The notes below the pieces were generated by a model that worked only from the letters and a program-made list of their open reading frames with translations, did not search any database and was not told the DNA's origin. A DNA stretch of 64,000 nucleotides from positions 58,292 through 122,291 of the forward strand of contig NZ_JARGND010000002.1 in NCBI RefSeq assembly GCF_029212645.1, read 5' to 3'. The position numbers and the translations under genes were made by a program. This document shows, piece after piece, positions 62,645 to 64,000 of this stretch. The number at the start of each line of letters is the position of its first letter. Position 1 is the stretch's first letter. The stretch is from Vannielia sp. GTDB taxonomy: Bacteria > Pseudomonadota > Alphaproteobacteria > Rhodobacterales > Rhodobacteraceae.

Positions 62645-63484
62645 ATGGAACCTCGCCCCCGCTCTTTTTACCTGCTTTCAGCGTTCTTCGCGCTGTTCCT
62701 GCTGTTCCTTTACGGCCCCACGATCACAATCGCGATCCTGTCGTTTCAAGGCCCCGGCGGCGGGCTGACCTTCCCGATGCAAGGCACGTCGCTGCATTGG
62801 TTCCGCGACCTGTTTGAACAGCAGGCGGTGGGGGATATCTGGGGCAGTTTCCGCCGCAGCTTTGTGCTTGGTTTGATGGTGATGGTCACTACGGTCATCC
62901 TTTCGGTGATGGGCGGGCTGGCCTTTCGCAAGAAGTTCAAAGGCTCCAGCATTCTGTTTTACCTGATCATCACCTCGCTGGTGATCCCGTCGATCCTGAT
63001 CTCGCTGGGCGTTGGGCTGATCTTTTCGCAATCCGGGCTGGAGGTGCATTGGTCGACCTCGGGCTTTGGCGCCCAGCTCACCTGGACGCTGCCCTTTGGC
63101 CTGTTGATCATGTTCGCCGTCTTCAACCGGTTTGACAAAAGCTATGAGGAAGCGGCGCGCGATTTGGGGGCGACCTCATGGCAAACCCTGCGATACGTGG
63201 TGCTGCCCATCATCAGCCCCTCGCTGATTGGCGTGGCGCTGTTCGGCTTCACGCTCAGCTATGATGAGTTCGCGCGCACCTTGCTGACATCGGGCAGTTA
63301 CAACACCCTGCCATTGGAAATTTTCGGGATGACAACCAATGTAACAACCCCGGTGCTCTATGCGTTGGGGACGCTGACAACCGTGTTCTCGCTGCTGATG
63401 ATCGGCCTGTTCCTTTGCCTCGCGCTTTGGAGCACACGGCGGAAGGCGCGGGCCGGGTCGGATGCGGGCAAGGGCATGCTGTGA
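62645..63484 (+). CDS. ABC transporter permease 2
   Basis: A 279-residue PotC-like permease that begins MEPRPRSFYLLSAFFALFLL. Six helices; the EAA loop is YEEAARDLGATSWQTLRYVV with LPIISPSLIG. Two bases after permease 1. Its stop overlaps the next start (GTGA). Confidence 0.92.
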   Translation: MEPRPRSFYLLSAFFALFLLFLYGPTITIAILSFQGPGGGLTFPMQGTSLHWFRDLFEQQAVGDIWGSFRRSFVLGLMVMVTTVILSVMGGLAFRKKFKGSSILFYLIITSLVIPSILISLGVGLIFSQSGLEVHWSTSGFGAQLTWTLPFGLLIMFAVFNRFDKSYEEAARDLGATSWQTLRYVVLPIISPSLIGVALFGFTLSYDEFARTLLTSGSYNTLPLEIFGMTTNVTTPVLYALGTLTTVFSLLMIGLFLCLALWSTRRKARAGSDAGKGML

Positions 63485-64000
63485 TCGTTCTGATCAACCC
63501 CAACAGCACCGTGTCGATGACCGAGGCCATGTTGGCAACAGCGCGTGAAACCGCCCCCTCCGCCCGGTTCGAAGGCTGGACATCGCATGATGGCCCGCCT
63601 GCCATTCAAGGGGAGGCGGATGGGCTTCTGGCCGAAAAGCCGTTGTTGCGGCTGGTGGCGGATGCCTCTGCCCAAGGGGCCTCGGCCATCATCATCGGGT
63701 GTTTTGATGACCCTGCGCTGCTGAAAGCACGGAAAATCGCAAGCTGCCCGGTGATCGGGATCGGCCAAGCCGCCTATCATCTTGCGGCGCTCGCGGGGGG
63801 GCAGTTTTCGGTTGTGACAACGCTCGATGTTTCGGTTCCCATTCTGGAGAAGAACATCCACGCCTACGGGCTGGGCGGGCAGTTGAGCAAGGTGCGCGCC
63901 TGCGGTGTTCCCGTGCTGGCGCTGGAGCAAGACCCCATTGCAGCCACAAACCGGGTTGTCGCGGAGATCGAAAAAGCGGCAAACGATGACGGCATTCAAA
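63481..64000 (+). CDS. Asp/Glu/hydantoin racemase family protein (partial, cut by window)
   Basis: The GTG at 63481 overlaps the permease stop, and the frame stays open to the end, 173 codons seen. The family start IVLINPNSTVSMTEAMLAT is clear. The two catalytic Cys are in IIIGCFDDPALLKAR and VRACGVPVLALEQD. Members racemise hydantoins, allantoin or amino acids. Placed last in an importer operon, it probably acts on the imported compound. Confidence 0.88.
   Translation, partial: MIVLINPNSTVSMTEAMLATARETAPSARFEGWTSHDGPPAIQGEADGLLAEKPLLRLVADASAQGASAIIIGCFDDPALLKARKIASCPVIGIGQAAYHLAALAGGQFSVVTTLDVSVPILEKNIHAYGLGGQLSKVRACGVPVLALEQDPIAATNRVVAEIEKAANDDGIQ

Overview
The window looks like chromosomal DNA of an alphaproteobacterium of the Rhodobacteraceae/Roseobacteraceae type. 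The case rests on uniformly high GC with G/C-ending codons, four-base ATGA/GTGA gene overlaps, a heterotetrameric sarcosine oxidase operon, CcmI, two overlapping Lrp/AsnC genes divergent from ilvC, a small gene between glyQ and glyS, and an aa3-type CtaD. Species cannot be named from the sequence alone. About 62 protein genes, one tRNA-Cys and a patch of transposase debris are supported.

Layout. 1-3.5 kb: dusA, then a reverse operon ccmI-ruvX-DUF1289. 3.6-9.9 kb: soxB, two small unrelated membrane-protein genes, then soxD-soxA-soxG (sarcosine to glycine, formaldehyde/methylene-THF and H2O2). 9.9-12.5 kb: two related glycosyltransferases with charged tails. 12.8-13.4 kb: sodB with a strong terminator. 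13.4-15.3 kb: gene-poor scar with two IS3-family transposase fragments. 15.3-20.2 kb: another glycosyltransferase, tRNA-Cys, an isoaspartyl-methyltransferase homologue, TolC and an acidic polar-organiser-like protein. 20.3-26 kb: efp, purU, trkH and a SPOR/peptidoglycan-binding protein with a dead trypsin-like domain. 26-32.6 kb: glyQ-X-glyS and a PPDK-like protein. 32.8-37.5 kb: cell-wall hydrolase, L,D-transpeptidase, folB-folP-glmM. 37.5-46.5 kb: transporter, acetyltransferase, ilvC, Lrp pair, UspA, class V aminotransferase, UbiH, HAD phosphatase, GntR. 46.5-52.2 kb: MshEN-glycosyltransferase fusion, carA, yqeY, a glycosyltransferase, DUF2244. 52.3-57.5 kb: ctaD, membrane proteins, Nudix hydrolase, PiT phosphate transporter. 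57.7-64 kb: GNAT, a GntR regulator and a divergent ABC importer operon ending in a hydantoin/Asp-Glu racemase that runs off the window.

The genes are mostly housekeeping: one-carbon and folate metabolism (sox, purU, folB, folP), translation (glyQS, efp, dusA, tRNA-Cys), envelope (glmM, L,D-transpeptidase, SleB, TolC, five glycosyltransferases) and respiration (ctaD, ccmI, ubiH). The most unusual items are: a 68-bp intergenic element present twice, upstream of soxD and ubiH, with TGCAT repeated at exactly 11-bp steps; a trypsin-like domain that has lost all three catalytic residues; a glycosyltransferase with an N-terminal MshEN-type cyclic-di-GMP-binding motif pair; a PPDK homologue with an eroded nucleotide-binding half; and a perfect GntR-type palindrome in front of the ABC/racemase operon.
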